Source: Patiria miniata (Eukaryota > Echinodermata > Asteroidea > Valvatida > Asterinidae). From it: 64,000 bases of DNA. Every line of letters begins with the position of its first letter. Within the stretch, counting starts at the first letter, position 1. Below, piece by piece: positions 63,282 to 64,000 of the stretch. Under the pieces are notes generated by a model. It had not been told where the DNA came from, did no database searches, and worked only from the letters and a program-made list of their open reading frames with translations. The position numbers and the translations under genes were made by a program. The DNA is taken from contig NW_024037055.1 in assembly GCF_015706575.1 (NCBI RefSeq), positions 14,112,262 through 14,176,261 of the forward strand. Reading direction: 5' to 3'.

Positions 63282-63559
63282 GTGAGTAACAATTTCAACC
63301 AAGAACGTAAAACCACCTAGACACAGGCCACGTCCGGATAACTTGGCTGTGGCTTACAATGATAAATGCGTCTATGGAAGCCGCTGTAGCCACTTCCCAT
63401 AGACAAGTGTGTTACTTCCAGCTGTAACCTAGTGATTTGGATGAGGCTGTTTGCTCTGGAAGGGCTAGGTTGGGCTTGGCAGGCCTTTCCAGACCAAATA
63501 AGCCCAGGTCAGGCTGGAGCAAAGTATGCCAGGCCAGATCAGTGTCTTGGCTCAAGAAA

Positions 63560-64000
63560 CGCTAGTCAGAAGCCAGGGATCACAGTTATAGTGCTAGCAA
63601 CATTAGCAATGCTGCAAACCCGGGAAATAGCAGACGGGGATCACTCAAAGAGGATGTGACTTTTTATCGCAAATTTTCAAGTAAACCACAAAGGGACACT
63701 GACTAGGTGCATTACGGTAGTTTTTAAAAATTAGACAAAGAAATTGACATGAGCAGGGTTTGAACCTGGGACCTCCGGATTGCCGTTCCGGTGCTCTGCC
63801 AACTGAGCTATCCAGCCCTATGTTGGTGGTCCCCCTTTTGTCAATGTCTTTGCCCAAGGGGCGCTAGTCAGAAGCCCTAAACCTTTTTATGCCATGCAGC
63901 CAGGGATCACGCCGGAAGTCATGATGCTAGCAGCGTCAGCAATGCTGAAAACCTGGGAACTAGCAAAGGGGATCACTCAGAGAGGATGCAGCTTTATAGT
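63560..64000 (-). mobile_element. tRNA-derived SINE units
   Basis: tRNA-like head at 63751-63819 (GGATAGCTCAGTTGGCAGAG, GGTTCAAACCC, GGAACGGCAATCC with a 7-nt loop), body at 63560-63750, and the body of a further unit from 63855 to the window end. Better preserved than the 16.9 kb copy. The head could fold as a tRNA, but the repeat context argues for SINE. Confidence 0.75.

Overview
The window is animal nuclear DNA: intron-rich, with GT-AG splice sites, many small inverted-repeat DNA transposons (MITEs), tRNA-derived SINEs and minisatellites. Nothing bacterial or viral is seen. The domain mix (C-type lectin, PAN/apple, F5/8 type C) and repeat style suggest a marine invertebrate, perhaps a deuterostome such as an echinoderm, hemichordate or cephalochordate. 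The species cannot be named from sequence alone.

Left block (1-13139): six intronless minus-strand genes in tandem. Each encodes a secreted protein of about 245 residues with a signal peptide, one long-form C-type lectin domain (CTLD) and a C-terminal PAN/apple-like domain. Gene bodies and flanks are recently duplicated segments. The PAN half is nearly invariant, while the CTLD ligand loop falls into three types (KPD, NPS, QPD). Gene 5 is a mosaic of gene-1-like and gene-2-like sequence. A flank without its gene at 5048-5290 looks like a deletion scar.

Spacer (13140-15970): a 563-bp MITE with a 9-bp target duplication, a purine-rich tract and a palindromic repeat. No exon was recognised here.

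Right block (15971-63281, plus strand, open at both ends): one very large modular gene. I read 33 exons (about 4.9 kb coding, about 1630 codons). In order they give the last exon of CTLD1, CTLD2-4, a Pro/Lys linker, F5/8C-1 and -2, a short linker, F5/8C-3, and CTLD5-9. Every CTLD is split over three exons with the same phases (1, 2, 1), and every F5/8C over two (1, 0, 1). Each module is therefore a symmetric 1-1 cassette. No stop, transmembrane segment, first exon or last exon lies in the window.

Introns hold most of the repeats: TTAA-, TA-, TTA- and 8-bp-target MITEs (several nested), SINEs, a 1.1-kb AAGCTT-rich array, a 12-bp minisatellite, and large palindromes that often end within 15-50 bp of splice sites. 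The locus as a whole looks like a lectin region that pairs fast-evolving secreted lectins with a giant multivalent adhesive or recognition protein. The functional link is inference from proximity and shared domain type.
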